Assembly: GCF_018343795.1 (NCBI RefSeq)
Contig: NZ_CP074346.1
Location: 744,001 to 808,000, forward strand
Source: Phocoenobacter atlanticus subsp. cyclopteri
GTDB taxonomy: Bacteria > Pseudomonadota > Gammaproteobacteria > Enterobacterales > Pasteurellaceae
Direction: 5' to 3'
Length of the DNA stretch: 64,000 bases
The position numbers and the translations under genes were made by a program. The notes under the pieces were generated by a model. The model was given only the letters and a program-made list of their open reading frames with translations. It ran no database searches and had not been told where the DNA came from. This document shows positions 19,089 through 28,073 of this stretch, one piece after another. Position 1 is the stretch's first letter; the number at the start of each line of letters is the position of its first letter.

Positions 19089-19715
19089 TTATTTAAAGGT
19101 GGTAATTTCTTCTGCATCAAGGCGAATACTACCGTGTGATTGATAATTTGCTTTACCAATTGCAATGATCATTACAGGTACATATCTTTCAGGATCAACG
19201 CCTAACGCCTCGGCAATTTTATCTTCTTCAAAACCACCAATAGCGTTGGTATCGTATCCATAAGCACGAGCAACCAACATTAATTGCATTGCCATTAAAC
19301 TTGTATCAATTTTAACAATATCATTCATTTTTTGCTTAGAAGCATTTTCATAAAATGGCACAAACATTCCCATCAGCTCTTGCTTGATATTTTCAGGCAT
19401 TAACCCTTTTTCAACCGCTCTTGAATAAATATCCTCCGCTTTTTGGTAACATTGCATATCGCCAAAAAGGACAATCATTGCTGCGGATGTATCATTTTGT
19501 CTTGTATTAAAGCGAATAAGTGGTCTTAAAATATCTTTTCCTTCTGGCGTATCCACGACAACAAATCGCCAAGGCTGTAAATTCACAGATGATGGTGCTT
19601 TTACTGCTTTATTAAGCATTTCTAGCATTTCTTCACGATCTATTTTGATATTTTCATCAAAAACTTTTATAGACGTTCGATTATAAACAATATCTTCAAA
19701 ATTATTATTTTTCAT
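19089..19715 (-). CDS. nitroreductase-family flavoprotein
   Basis: The 208-residue product has the FMN-binding RTSIKVFDE start, an APSSVNLQPWRFVVV segment and a C-terminal GGFEEDKIAEALGV. These mark NfsB/NfnB-like NAD(P)H nitro- or quinone reductases. The start is placed at the ATG 16 codons inside the longest frame because AAAGGAAA lies just upstream and this leaves an 11-bp gap to hchA. It is the last gene of a four-gene minus-strand operon likely controlled by the divergent OhrR-type regulator. Confidence 0.87.
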   Translation of the reverse strand: MKNNNFEDIVYNRTSIKVFDENIKIDREEMLEMLNKAVKAPSSVNLQPWRFVVVDTPEGKDILRPLIRFNTRQNDTSAAMIVLFGDMQCYQKAEDIYSRAVEKGLMPENIKQELMGMFVPFYENASKQKMNDIVKIDTSLMAMQLMLVARAYGYDTNAIGGFEEDKIAEALGVDPERYVPVMIIAIGKANYQSHGSIRLDAEEITTFK

Positions 19716-19726
19716 ATTTTTTCCTT

Positions 19727-20587
19727 TTATTTGTTGATTGATTTTAATAGTTCTTCTGCACACAATTTCCCAAAATCATTAGCGGCTTGTGGGCTTGCAC
19801 CAGTAATCAATTTTCGGTCGATATAACAAGTTTTATCGGCTTTTTTATTGACAAAAGTAACACCTAAATTTTCCAATGTTTCACCAAATTTCCAAGTTAA
19901 ATCTCCCGGCATATAGCCAATCATCGGTGTTTGTTTATCTACGCTATCAGGGAAGGCTGCCATTTTATAGCCTTTATAAATAAAATCTTTATCGGTGTCT
20001 AAATTCGCCGATAGTAAAGCCGCAGGAGCGTGGCAAATTGCCATCATATATAAATCTTTTTTGTGTGACCAATGAATGAGTTGGCTTAAATTTTTATCTT
20101 CGGGTAATCCAAGCATTGCACCGTGTCCACCAGGGATAAAAACAGCTACATAATCATCGTTATCATTTATTTTATGTTGTACAAAATCAGCTAAACTTTT
20201 AGGATTTTCAAATTGTGATTGATATTCTGAATAGATTTTTTGAACATTTTCATCTTTTTGTGGCATTGCCCACATTTCGATTTTTACTGATTTGCCTGTT
20301 GGTGTGTAAATATCAACATCAAAACCTGCGTTTTTAAGGTGTAACATAGGCAATAGCATTTCGACAGGATGGTTTCCTGTTGAAAATTTTGTGCCGTTTG
20401 CCATTGTCATATTTTGCTGTTCGGTACAGATCATTAAGATTTTTTTCGAGCCTTGATAGGTATTTTGATAAATTGAACCGTCAAAATCAGTTTTGTCTGA
20501 TGTTGCTAGCTTTAAAGCAAGTTTTGACGGAATAAATGCACCGTCTTTGGTTGGTTGTGGTGCAAGTCCGAGTAGTTTTTTTAGCAT
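19727..20587 (-). CDS. hchA: HchA (Hsp31) DJ-1 family protein
   Basis: The 286-residue product matches the Hsp31 glyoxalase III/deglycase group by length and motifs: FIPSKLALKLATSDKTDFDG, FSTGNHPVEMLLPMLHL, IPGGHGAMLGLPE and the catalytic Cys in AICHAPAAL. It detoxifies glyoxals in the cytoplasm and has chaperone activity in E. coli. The second ATG (20587) fits the family start. It lies between ohr and the nitroreductase gene in one operon. Confidence 0.9.
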   Translation of the reverse strand: MLKKLLGLAPQPTKDGAFIPSKLALKLATSDKTDFDGSIYQNTYQGSKKILMICTEQQNMTMANGTKFSTGNHPVEMLLPMLHLKNAGFDVDIYTPTGKSVKIEMWAMPQKDENVQKIYSEYQSQFENPKSLADFVQHKINDNDDYVAVFIPGGHGAMLGLPEDKNLSQLIHWSHKKDLYMMAICHAPAALLSANLDTDKDFIYKGYKMAAFPDSVDKQTPMIGYMPGDLTWKFGETLENLGVTFVNKKADKTCYIDRKLITGASPQAANDFGKLCAEELLKSINK

Positions 20588-20617
20588 AATGTTTTTTCTT
20601 TTATCAGACAAATGTAT

Positions 20618-21031
20618 TTATTTTAAAGAGATCGTTACTTCAATATTGCCACGTGTGGCATTTGAATATGGACAAACTTGATGAGCTTTTTCAAGCAATT
20701 GTTGAGCAGTTTCTTTATCTACACCCTGAATGTCAGCGACTAAATTAACCGCTAATTCAAAACCACCTGTTGTATTTGGTAAAATACTTACCGTAGCTGT
20801 AATGGTGCTATCAATTTTCACTTTGGATTTTTGAGCCACTAAATTTAACGCACTATCAAAACACGCCGCATAGCCACCAGCAAATAATTGTTCAGGGTTA
20901 GTAAAGTCATCATTTTGACCACCTAATGCTTTTGGCATTCTGACTTCTAAATCTAATACACCATTATCTGATTTAATATTGCCATTTCTTCCACCAGTTA
21001 CAGTAACCGTTGTTGAATATAATGTTTTCAT
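20618..21031 (-). CDS. ohr: organic hydroperoxide resistance protein
   Basis: Ohr reduces organic and lipid hydroperoxides to alcohols with its two conserved cysteines, Cys57 (GGYAACFDSAL) and Cys120 (HQVCPYSNATRGN). At 137 residues it is the normal OsmC/Ohr-fold size. It is the second gene of the operon, with gaps of about 12 bp on the upstream side and 30 bp downstream. The divergent MarR-type gene has the features of its usual regulator OhrR. Confidence 0.95.
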   Translation of the reverse strand: MKTLYSTTVTVTGGRNGNIKSDNGVLDLEVRMPKALGGQNDDFTNPEQLFAGGYAACFDSALNLVAQKSKVKIDSTITATVSILPNTTGGFELAVNLVADIQGVDKETAQQLLEKAHQVCPYSNATRGNIEVTISLK

Positions 21032-21043
21032 TTTATTTTCCTT

Positions 21044-22213
21044 TTATTTTGTATAAGTGTTTTTTACAATTTGTTGTACATCATTAGGTGTAATAGCTTG
21101 ATGTTCTCCAAGCCCTAACCAACCACGTTGAGTAAATCTTTCAGCGATAATTTCGGCACTATCATTGTAATCTTCCGTATAAGCTGATAGCGTCGTTTCG
21201 ATACCTAATGAATTAAAAAATTGTTCTGTTTTTAAGATACCTTGCTGTGCTTTTTGTTCAAGATTACCTTCTGTAACTTGCCAAACTCGTTCAGCATATT
21301 GAGCTAATTTTTCTTTTTTAGTTTCAAAACAATGCTCATAATAGCGTGGAGCAACAATGGCTAAGGTACGTGCGTGATCAATACCAAACAATGCTGTTAA
21401 TTCGTGTCCAATGGCGTGAACGCCCCAATCACTTGGTACGCCTTGACTGATCAATCCATTTAATGCCATCGTACACGACCACATAAAGTTAGAGGCTGCT
21501 TGATAATCGTTAGGATCATTCACAACAGTTTCACCCACTTCGATCAAGGTTTGTAAAATACTTTCAGCAAAACGATCTTGGAGTAAACCACCAGCTGGAT
21601 ACGTCATATATTGTTCTAAAACGTGAGTAAAAGCATCTATTACCCCATTTACCAATTGTTTTTTAGGCAAGGATTGAATAACCGTAGGATCAAGTACAGA
21701 ACATTGAGGGAACAATAGTGGCGAACCAAAAGATAATTTTTCTTTTGTTGCTCGGCGAGAAACCACAGCACCTGAGTTCATTTCAGAACCCGTGGCGGGC
21801 AGTGTTAAAACAGCAGAAAAAGGTACGGCTAATTTTATTTCTGCTTTTTTGGCTAAAATATCCCAAGCATCGCCTTCATAGTGTGTGGCAGCCGAAATAA
21901 ATTTTGCTCCATCAATCACTGAACCACCGCCTACTGCAAGAATATAATCAAGCTGATTTTCTTTAATCGTTTTAACCGCTTCCATTAAAACTTCATATTC
22001 AGGATTAGCAGGTACGCCACTAAATTCAATAAGGGTATAGTCTTTTAATGTATTGATAATTTGATCATAAACACCATTACGTTTAATACTTCCCCCACCA
22101 TAGAGCATCAAAATTTTAGACTCTTTTGGAATTTCATTAGCTAAATTTGCTATTTGACCTTCTCCAAAAAGAATTTTTGTCGGGTTTTTGTATTGAAAGT
22201 TTTTCATCGTCAT
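21044..22213 (-). CDS. iron-containing alcohol dehydrogenase, YqhD/BDH-like
   Basis: The 389-residue protein is a group III alcohol dehydrogenase. It has NPTKILFGEGQI at the start and a GGGS nucleotide-binding site (AVGGGSVIDGAKFI). The metal-binding region includes IDAFTHVLEQY, WGVHAIGHELTALFGIDHARTL. Such enzymes reduce aldehydes with NADPH. First in an operon with ohr, hchA and a nitroreductase, its likely role is to clear toxic aldehydes made during oxidative stress; that is inferred from context. Confidence 0.9.
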   Translation of the reverse strand: MTMKNFQYKNPTKILFGEGQIANLANEIPKESKILMLYGGGSIKRNGVYDQIINTLKDYTLIEFSGVPANPEYEVLMEAVKTIKENQLDYILAVGGGSVIDGAKFISAATHYEGDAWDILAKKAEIKLAVPFSAVLTLPATGSEMNSGAVVSRRATKEKLSFGSPLLFPQCSVLDPTVIQSLPKKQLVNGVIDAFTHVLEQYMTYPAGGLLQDRFAESILQTLIEVGETVVNDPNDYQAASNFMWSCTMALNGLISQGVPSDWGVHAIGHELTALFGIDHARTLAIVAPRYYEHCFETKKEKLAQYAERVWQVTEGNLEQKAQQGILKTEQFFNSLGIETTLSAYTEDYNDSAEIIAERFTQRGWLGLGEHQAITPNDVQQIVKNTYTK

Positions 22214-22237
22214 TCCTATTTTATAAGTTGTAATTGT

Positions 22238-22295
22238 TTTGTGTGCAAACTATTATATAGAAGAAAATTTTATTTGCAAGTACTTTGTGTACAAA
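22238..22295. promoter_or_regulatory. paired operator-like sites between adh and the ohrR-like gene
   Basis: Two similar imperfect palindromes lie in the 135-bp divergent gap: TTTGTGTGCAAA at 22238-22249 and TTTGTGTACAAA at 22284-22295, centres 46 bp apart. Spacing and position between divergent units suit an OhrR/MarR-type autoregulator. That they bind this regulator is inferred. Confidence 0.55.
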
Positions 22296-22348
22296 ATATT
22301 TTCTGTTATACTTATCCATACAAAATTTAATAATAGAAGGTAATAATA

Positions 22349-22783
22349 ATGACAACAAATAACCAACAATTATCTAATCAGCTTTGTCATCGTTTCTATG
22401 TGATTTCAAATGCAATCACACGACGTTATAGAGCATCACTTGAAAAGATTGATCTAACTTATCCGCAATATGTGGCGATGATGGCTTTGTGGGAAGAGGA
22501 TAATATTAGCGTTGGAGAATTACACAAAAAAACCTTAATTGATAATGGGTGCTTAACAGTAATGTTAAAAAAAATGTGTGATAAAAATTTAATTACATTA
22601 ATATCGAGTGATACAGATAAGCGAATAAAAAAGGTAAAATTAACTGATAAAGGTCTTAAATTAAAAGTTATTGCTCAAAAGGAACGAGAAAAAATCCAAC
22701 AAGAGCAAAAACAGATATTAAGTGAAACAGAATATCAACAGCTGATTTACTTATTAGATAAATTAAAATCAGATTTGATTTAG
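22349..22783 (+). CDS. MarR-family regulator of the OhrR type
   Basis: The 144-residue protein has the winged helix of MarR regulators, including the LTYPQYVAMMALWEE helix. Cys13 in the N-terminal segment QLCHRFYVISNAI sits where OhrR proteins carry their peroxide-sensing cysteine (LCFALY in Bacillus subtilis). Oxidation of that Cys releases OhrR from DNA. It is divergent from the adh-ohr-hchA-nitroreductase operon and probably represses it and itself. An AGAAGG site precedes the ATG. Confidence 0.88.
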   Translation: MTTNNQQLSNQLCHRFYVISNAITRRYRASLEKIDLTYPQYVAMMALWEEDNISVGELHKKTLIDNGCLTVMLKKMCDKNLITLISSDTDKRIKKVKLTDKGLKLKVIAQKEREKIQQEQKQILSETEYQQLIYLLDKLKSDLI

Positions 22784-22951
22784 GTATAAAAAAGAGGAAA
22801 AGGATTGTTACAAGTAGTTTTTACTTTTATCGTAAATGTGTATTTTTAGATTTTATAGCGGTAAGATTTTTACCACTTTTTGCAAATTTATTTTCTCTCT
22901 CTATAAAAACAATTTATTAAAATCATCAATTAACATATCAAGGAGTTTAAA

Positions 22952-23617
22952 ATGATTACATTACATCACCTAGAAAATTCACAATCTTTTCGCATTATTT
23001 GGTTGCTTGAAGAACTTAATGTACCTTATGAATTAAAGGTATATGCACGTGACAAAAAAACAATGCTCGCGCCCGCAGAATATAAAGCATTACATCCCGC
23101 AGGAACTGCACCGATTATTACTGACGGTGATATTGCTTTAGCTGAAACTAATGCGATTGTGGATTATATTTTAGATAAATATAGTGAAGAAGGGCAGAGA
23201 CTGCGTCCTGCAAAAGATGATAAACAACGAGTACCTTATTTATATTGGTTTCATAGTGGGCAGGGGAGTTTAATGCCGATGTTGTTGTTAATATTTATTT
23301 TTAATGCAATGACGGAAAAAACACCTTTCTTAATACGTCCATTAATCAAACGTGTCACTCAAACGGCAGCAACATTTTTTCCAATGCCACGTATTAAAGC
23401 ATTATTGGGTTATATGAATGATCATTTGGAAGAAAATCAATTTTTAGCAGGTGAGCAGTTAACCGCTGCGGATATTGTGACGAGCTTTGAATTACTCACT
23501 ATTAATCGTCTTAAGTTATTTAATTTTCAGCGAGATTTTCCAAATATTGCTGATTATGTTGAGCGAGTTGAAGCGATTGAATCTTACAAAAACGCATTAG
23601 CAAAAAGTGAAAAGTAA
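22952..23617 (+). CDS. glutathione S-transferase family protein
   Basis: The 221-residue protein has the thioredoxin-like N-terminal domain (HHLENSQSFRIIWLLEELNV then YELKVY). The cis-Pro loop is AGTAPIITDGDIALAETNAI. The C-terminal helical domain includes FLAGEQLTAADIVTSFELL. It belongs to the cytosolic GSTs; the substrate is unknown. Its place next to the Ohr/OhrR block suggests a role in electrophile detoxification. An AAGGAG site precedes the ATG. Confidence 0.88.
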   Translation: MITLHHLENSQSFRIIWLLEELNVPYELKVYARDKKTMLAPAEYKALHPAGTAPIITDGDIALAETNAIVDYILDKYSEEGQRLRPAKDDKQRVPYLYWFHSGQGSLMPMLLLIFIFNAMTEKTPFLIRPLIKRVTQTAATFFPMPRIKALLGYMNDHLEENQFLAGEQLTAADIVTSFELLTINRLKLFNFQRDFPNIADYVERVEAIESYKNALAKSEK

Positions 23618-23922
23618 AAAGTGAAAAGTAAGTTTGGTTAGTTTTGCAAATTTTATTTAAAAACTAACCGCTTAACTCATCCACTAAGTAGTCTAATTTA
23701 GCGATTATCTATATCAATTATTCTTTTTGTTTGTTGAGTGAATGGATTTATAAAAAAAACAGTGTTTCTTAAAATAATTTAAAGTGACTTTAAATTATGC
23801 TTTAGGCGTAGAACTACTTTCTAATGGTGTTGTATTTATGACATTAACATCATTGATCAAAACGAAAAATTGATTGTATGTTATAATTTATCCACTTATG
23901 TGATCACAAAAGAAATAGCACA
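23618..23922. other. 305-bp gap before the two-component genes
   Basis: There is no coding potential. It holds an uptake-signal-like pair (TTTGCAAATTTT followed by AACCGCTTA near 23642-23676) and AT-rich sequence that should include the response regulator promoter. Confidence 0.5.
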
Positions 23923-24600
23923 ATGAAAATCCTTTTAGCAGAAGATGATAACACTAACGGCGAATATATTCACAAAGGTTTGACGGAACAAGGTTATACC
24001 ATTGATTGGGTAAAAGATGGACGTGAGGCATTGACCGCCTGTTTATACAACGAAATTGATCTTGCGATTATCGACCGTATGATGCCAGAATTAGACGGCT
24101 TATCCGTTGTTAAGGCGTTACGTTCTGCTAAATGTGATATTCCTGTGATTTTTTTGACCGCTTTGGGCGACGTTGATGATCGAGTGGAAGGGCTATTGGC
24201 AGGAGGCGATGACTACATTGTTAAGCCTTTTCATTTATCAGAGTTATTAGCCCGTATTGTCGTGTTAGGAAGACGTCCTAAAGCCACCACAGATAATACA
24301 TTATTACAAGTACACGATTTAACCCTGAACTTACTTACACGTGAAGCACATCGACAGGGACAATTCATTGAATTAGCAGGTAAAGAATTTGCATTATTGG
24401 AAATTTTAATGCAAAACGCTGGACATATTATTACCAAAACAACCTTATTAGAAAAAGTGTGGGATTTTAACTTCAATCCAGGGACGACAATTATCGAAAC
24501 GCATATCAGTAATTTACGCCAGAAAATTGATAAGCCCTTTAATATCTCATTATTACATACCGTTCGCAATATGGGGTATTGTTTACGTGCACCAAAATAA
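23923..24600 (+). CDS. OmpR/PhoB-family response regulator
   Basis: The 225-residue protein has a receiver domain with acidic residues EDD at 7-9, phospho-acceptor Asp near 51 in LAIIDRMMPELDG, TAL and a KPF motif. A winged-helix DNA-binding domain follows, ending HTVRNMGYCLRAP. It is partnered by the histidine kinase gene that overlaps its end. The sequence looks like the QseB/CusR-type group, but the signal is unknown. Confidence 0.92.
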   Translation: MKILLAEDDNTNGEYIHKGLTEQGYTIDWVKDGREALTACLYNEIDLAIIDRMMPELDGLSVVKALRSAKCDIPVIFLTALGDVDDRVEGLLAGGDDYIVKPFHLSELLARIVVLGRRPKATTDNTLLQVHDLTLNLLTREAHRQGQFIELAGKEFALLEILMQNAGHIITKTTLLEKVWDFNFNPGTTIIETHISNLRQKIDKPFNISLLHTVRNMGYCLRAPK

Positions 24601-25942
24601 CTTTTTTATTTTATCAGGAAATCCCCTAAAAACAGCCGTACAAATTGTACTGAGTTTTGTGCTATTACTTTTGGCGTCTGGTTATGTATTGGTGGCGAGC
24701 GTAAGTAATACGCTCAATGCTGAATTACAAACCCAAATTATTGAAGAAACTAAATTTTTAAAAGATATTTATCAACAAAATGGCATAACTGGGCTAACTC
24801 AAGCCTTACAACAAGTCTCATCATCGGAACGCCTTGTTGATGCTTTTGATGATAATGGATTAAGTTTAACAGGACGTATTAAAAATCTTCCCTCTATTCA
24901 CGTTAACCAGCAATTCTTTACCTTTTCAGATAAGCAGTTTTCTCATCAAAATTATTTAACTTATCGCCTTAAACTGAATAAAACCACGCTTATCGTTGGA
25001 CGTGGTAATAACATTATTCACATTGCAAAACAACGGCTTATTCTTGGTTTTATTATTGCTGGGCTAATTTTTATTATTACGGCGTTATTTATTGGTTATT
25101 GGTTTAGTCGCCGTTCAGCAAATAAACTCAAACAATTTGAACACACCCTTACCGAAATCGCTAACGGCAATTTATCTGCACGTTTACCCGTTGCAGAACC
25201 GATGCAACAAATTGATATGGTCGCTTGTAAAATCAACACAGAATTACACCGCTTACAGCAGTTAGTTCACAGTGTGCAAAACACCAGTAAAGCGATTGCT
25301 CACGATCTAAAAACACCTCTTTCTCGATCACAGATTGCATTATTATCCGCTCTTGATTGTTGTGATAATAATCAAGATCCCGCTGGATATGTGCAACAAG
25401 CACTCGATGAAAATATTCACTTAAATGAACTTTTTGAAACCTTATTACGCATTTCTCGATTGCAAACACAGCCTACTAATACTGCAACATTTAGCACTTT
25501 TGCAATTGCTCCGATACTAACAGAAATTATCGATTTTTTAACCCCAAATGCTGAGCTAAACGGACAAACTTTACATTTTGAATGCGATACAAATTTACAC
25601 GCCACCGCCGATAAAACAATGATCCAACAAGCGGTCATGAATTTGATCAATAATGCAATTATTCATTCAGGAAAGCATACCACAATCAAGGTTACCGCAA
25701 AAAAATCTGCTGATAATTTGATCATTAGCGTATGTGATACAGGCAAAGGCATTGATAAATCTGATTATGATAAAGTACTCGAACCTTTCTACCGCCTAGA
25801 TAGTTCTCGCTCTACTTCTGGCAACGGTTTGGGATTAGCTTTAGTTCAAGCGATTGCAGAATATCATCAGGGAAAATTAGAATTGGGGGAGAATGAACCA
25901 CAGGGATTGTGTGTGAGTTTGGTACTAGCATATAGCGATTAA
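24587..25942 (+). CDS. sensor histidine kinase
   Basis: The start is set at a GTG overlapping the response regulator stop by 14 bp, giving 451 residues. It has an N-terminal membrane helix, a periplasmic domain of about 120 residues, a second helix (LILGFIIAGLIFIITALFIG), a HAMP domain, the HisKA box AIAHDLKTPLSRS with the phospho-accepting His, and the ATPase motifs NLINNAI, CDTGKGI and GNGLGLAL. The last residues read LCVSLVLAYSD; a second copy of the DNA encoding LCVSLV lies 1140 bp downstream, so the present C-terminal end appears to have been replaced. Confidence 0.88.
   Translation: MHQNNFFILSGNPLKTAVQIVLSFVLLLLASGYVLVASVSNTLNAELQTQIIEETKFLKDIYQQNGITGLTQALQQVSSSERLVDAFDDNGLSLTGRIKNLPSIHVNQQFFTFSDKQFSHQNYLTYRLKLNKTTLIVGRGNNIIHIAKQRLILGFIIAGLIFIITALFIGYWFSRRSANKLKQFEHTLTEIANGNLSARLPVAEPMQQIDMVACKINTELHRLQQLVHSVQNTSKAIAHDLKTPLSRSQIALLSALDCCDNNQDPAGYVQQALDENIHLNELFETLLRISRLQTQPTNTATFSTFAIAPILTEIIDFLTPNAELNGQTLHFECDTNLHATADKTMIQQAVMNLINNAIIHSGKHTTIKVTAKKSADNLIISVCDTGKGIDKSDYDKVLEPFYRLDSSRSTSGNGLGLALVQAIAEYHQGKLELGENEPQGLCVSLVLAYSD
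25905..25923 (+). repeat. direct repeat, left copy (end of kinase gene)
   Basis: The 19 bases GATTGTGTGTGAGTTTGGT occur here inside the kinase gene and again at 27045-27063, exactly 1140 bp apart, on both sides of the DUF1016 gene. Confidence 0.9.
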
Positions 25943-25954
25943 AGGAAGATTAAA

Positions 25955-27025
25955 ATGACAGAGATAAAAACATATAACACTGAATATACAAATTGGCTCC
26001 AAGAAATCAAAGATAGTGTTCGTAAAGCACAAGTTAGAACAGCTTTAGTAGCAAATGCATCTTTGATTGAGTTTTATTGGAATTTAGGGCGTGAAATTTT
26101 TGAAAAACAGCAACAAGCCCAATGGGGAACAAAAATTTTAGACCAACTTTCTGCTGATTTACAATCTGAGTTTCCAAATATTAAAGGTTTATCAAAAACG
26201 AACTTAAAATATTGTAGTCGTTTTTATCAATTCTATGCAATTAGTCAACAGCCTGTTGACCAAATTCAACTTGTTGAAAATAAACAGATTGATCATTTTA
26301 TGCCTTTGGTTTTACAAATTCCGTGGGGACATAATATTCACATATTTACCAAAGTAAACCATATCGAACAAGCAAAATTCTATATCCAACAAACCATAGA
26401 AAATAGTTGGAGTAGAGATATGTTAGCCTTGCAAATAAAATCAGATTTATACCACAGACAAGGTAAAGCGATTAATAATTTTCAAGATACGTTGCCAAAA
26501 CCACAATCTGATTTGGCAGAGCAAACCATTAAAGACCCTTATACCTTTGATTTTCTTTCGATGACTGAACCATATAATGAACGAGATATTGAATTACAAT
26601 TAATCGAACATATTTCTAAATTTTTATTGGAATTAGGTAAAGGTTTTGCTTTTGTCGGTCGACAATACCATATTGAAGTTGATGAAAGTGATTATTATAT
26701 GGACTTGTTATTCTATCACACACGCCTAAAATGTTATGTTGTTATTGAATTAAAAAATACAAAATTTAAACCTGAATATGCAGGAAAATTAAACTTTTAT
26801 CTATCCGCAGTAGATAGTTTAATAAAAGCTGACGATGATAATCCAACGATTGGCATTTTATTATGTCGAGATAAAAAGAAATTAGAAACAGAATTTGCAT
26901 TACGCGGAATGACAAAACCAATCGGTGTGAGCGAGTTTAACTTAACAGAAATTTTGCCTGATAATTTAAAATCTAATTTGCCAACTATTGAAGAATTAGA
27001 GAATATGACAAATGATATTAACTAG
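25955..27025 (+). CDS. DUF1016 (YhcG-like) PD-(D/E)XK nuclease-domain protein
   Basis: The 356-residue protein has the YhcG two-part layout: an N-terminal DUF1016 domain (YTNWLQEIKDSVRKAQVRT, then WGTKILDQLSADLQ and FPNIKGLSKTNLKY), and a C-terminal nuclease-like domain with FAFVGRQYHIEVDESDYYMD, LLFYHTRLKCYVVIELK and FKPEYAGKLNFYLSAVD. These hold the D...E-x-K pattern. Family members are linked to mobile DNA and defence islands. The gene begins 12 bp after the kinase stop with an AAAGGAAG site and is flanked by the 19-bp direct repeat, so it appears to have been inserted. Confidence 0.9.
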   Translation: MTEIKTYNTEYTNWLQEIKDSVRKAQVRTALVANASLIEFYWNLGREIFEKQQQAQWGTKILDQLSADLQSEFPNIKGLSKTNLKYCSRFYQFYAISQQPVDQIQLVENKQIDHFMPLVLQIPWGHNIHIFTKVNHIEQAKFYIQQTIENSWSRDMLALQIKSDLYHRQGKAINNFQDTLPKPQSDLAEQTIKDPYTFDFLSMTEPYNERDIELQLIEHISKFLLELGKGFAFVGRQYHIEVDESDYYMDLLFYHTRLKCYVVIELKNTKFKPEYAGKLNFYLSAVDSLIKADDDNPTIGILLCRDKKKLETEFALRGMTKPIGVSEFNLTEILPDNLKSNLPTIEELENMTNDIN

Positions 27026-27044
27026 AGATATCTTTAGTTAAAGA

Positions 27045-27063
27045 GATTGTGTGTGAGTTTGGT
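27045..27063 (+). repeat. direct repeat, right copy (leftover kinase end)
   Basis: The same 19 bases as 25905-25923. Here they are followed by GTTAAAATAA, so this copy would end the kinase reading frame as LCVSLVLK plus stop. That is a more natural end than the present LAYSD tail. Confidence 0.85.
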
Positions 27064-27167
27064 GTTAAAATAATTCGAATAAAATTTATATTAGTACTTT
27101 TTTATTATCACGAATACAGTAACTATTTTTGAAAATTAAATTTTAAAAGTTCTAAAGGAGAAAATAT

Positions 27168-27965
27168 ATGAAAAAAGAAAAAGCGATAGAATTACTACAA
27201 AAACAGATCAATTTAATCGATGGAATAAAACAAAAACAAAGATTCTCACAAGAATATAAGAAGTGGTATCGAGATACTGAAATTATAATTGAAAAGATAT
27301 TTGGAGATAATACTCGCCACCTAAAAGATTTTGATAAAATATCATATTCTTTATGTGCTTTTACTACTTCAACACCAGATTATAAATTCGATCAAGCTTT
27401 TATAAATGGAATGGAAAGTGCTCGCTCAATATTGACATCAATGCAAGATGAATTAATAGAATTTGGAGATTTAGAAAAAGATAATTTGATAGATGAAAAT
27501 CCTCTTATTAAAATTAAAAAAATTTGTAATAGATTTCATTTAATAACAAATCAATTAAGGGCTAGATATGATAACCGTGATACATTGGATGTTGAAGATG
27601 AAGATGAATATGATGTTCAAGATTTACTTCACGCAATTTTAAAATTAGAGTTTGATGATATAAGACCTGAAGAGTGGTGTCCTAGCTATGCTGGGAAAGC
27701 ATCTAGAGTTGATTTTCTTTTAAAAAAAGAGGAAATAATAATAGAAGTTAAAAAAACAAGAAAAGGTCTTACACATAAAGAAGTTGGAGATCAATTATTA
27801 ATTGATATTCAACGATACCAGCAACACCCAAATTGTAAATATTTAATTTGCTTTGTATATGATCCAGAAGGGCGTATTAGAAATCCGAAAGGAATAGAAA
27901 ATGATTTAACAAAATTAGATAATGGTATGCAAATTATTACTATAATTACTCCGAAAGGGACATAA
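27168..27965 (+). CDS. restriction-like nuclease with DpnII/MboI-type domain
   Basis: The 265-residue protein has a helical N-terminal part and a C-terminal PD-(D/E)XK domain with Asp182 (SRVDFLLK), Glu193 and Lys195 (IIIEVKKTRKG), followed by VGDQLLIDIQRYQQHPNC and FVYDPEGRIRNP. This is the pattern of the REase_DpnII-MboI family, often found in defence loci. No methylase is encoded nearby, so it is not an ordinary restriction-modification pair. It follows the DUF1016 gene by 142 bp and has low G+C. The target is unknown. Confidence 0.8.
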   Translation: MKKEKAIELLQKQINLIDGIKQKQRFSQEYKKWYRDTEIIIEKIFGDNTRHLKDFDKISYSLCAFTTSTPDYKFDQAFINGMESARSILTSMQDELIEFGDLEKDNLIDENPLIKIKKICNRFHLITNQLRARYDNRDTLDVEDEDEYDVQDLLHAILKLEFDDIRPEEWCPSYAGKASRVDFLLKKEEIIIEVKKTRKGLTHKEVGDQLLIDIQRYQQHPNCKYLICFVYDPEGRIRNPKGIENDLTKLDNGMQIITIITPKGT

Positions 27966-28073
27966 TTATAGCTCCCCAAACCTTAATTTTTCTTAAACTT
28001 CACTTTAATTTCTCTTAAACTCCATTTGTTATTATACTAGTATCAAAATATAGAATAACGAATGGAGTTTACA

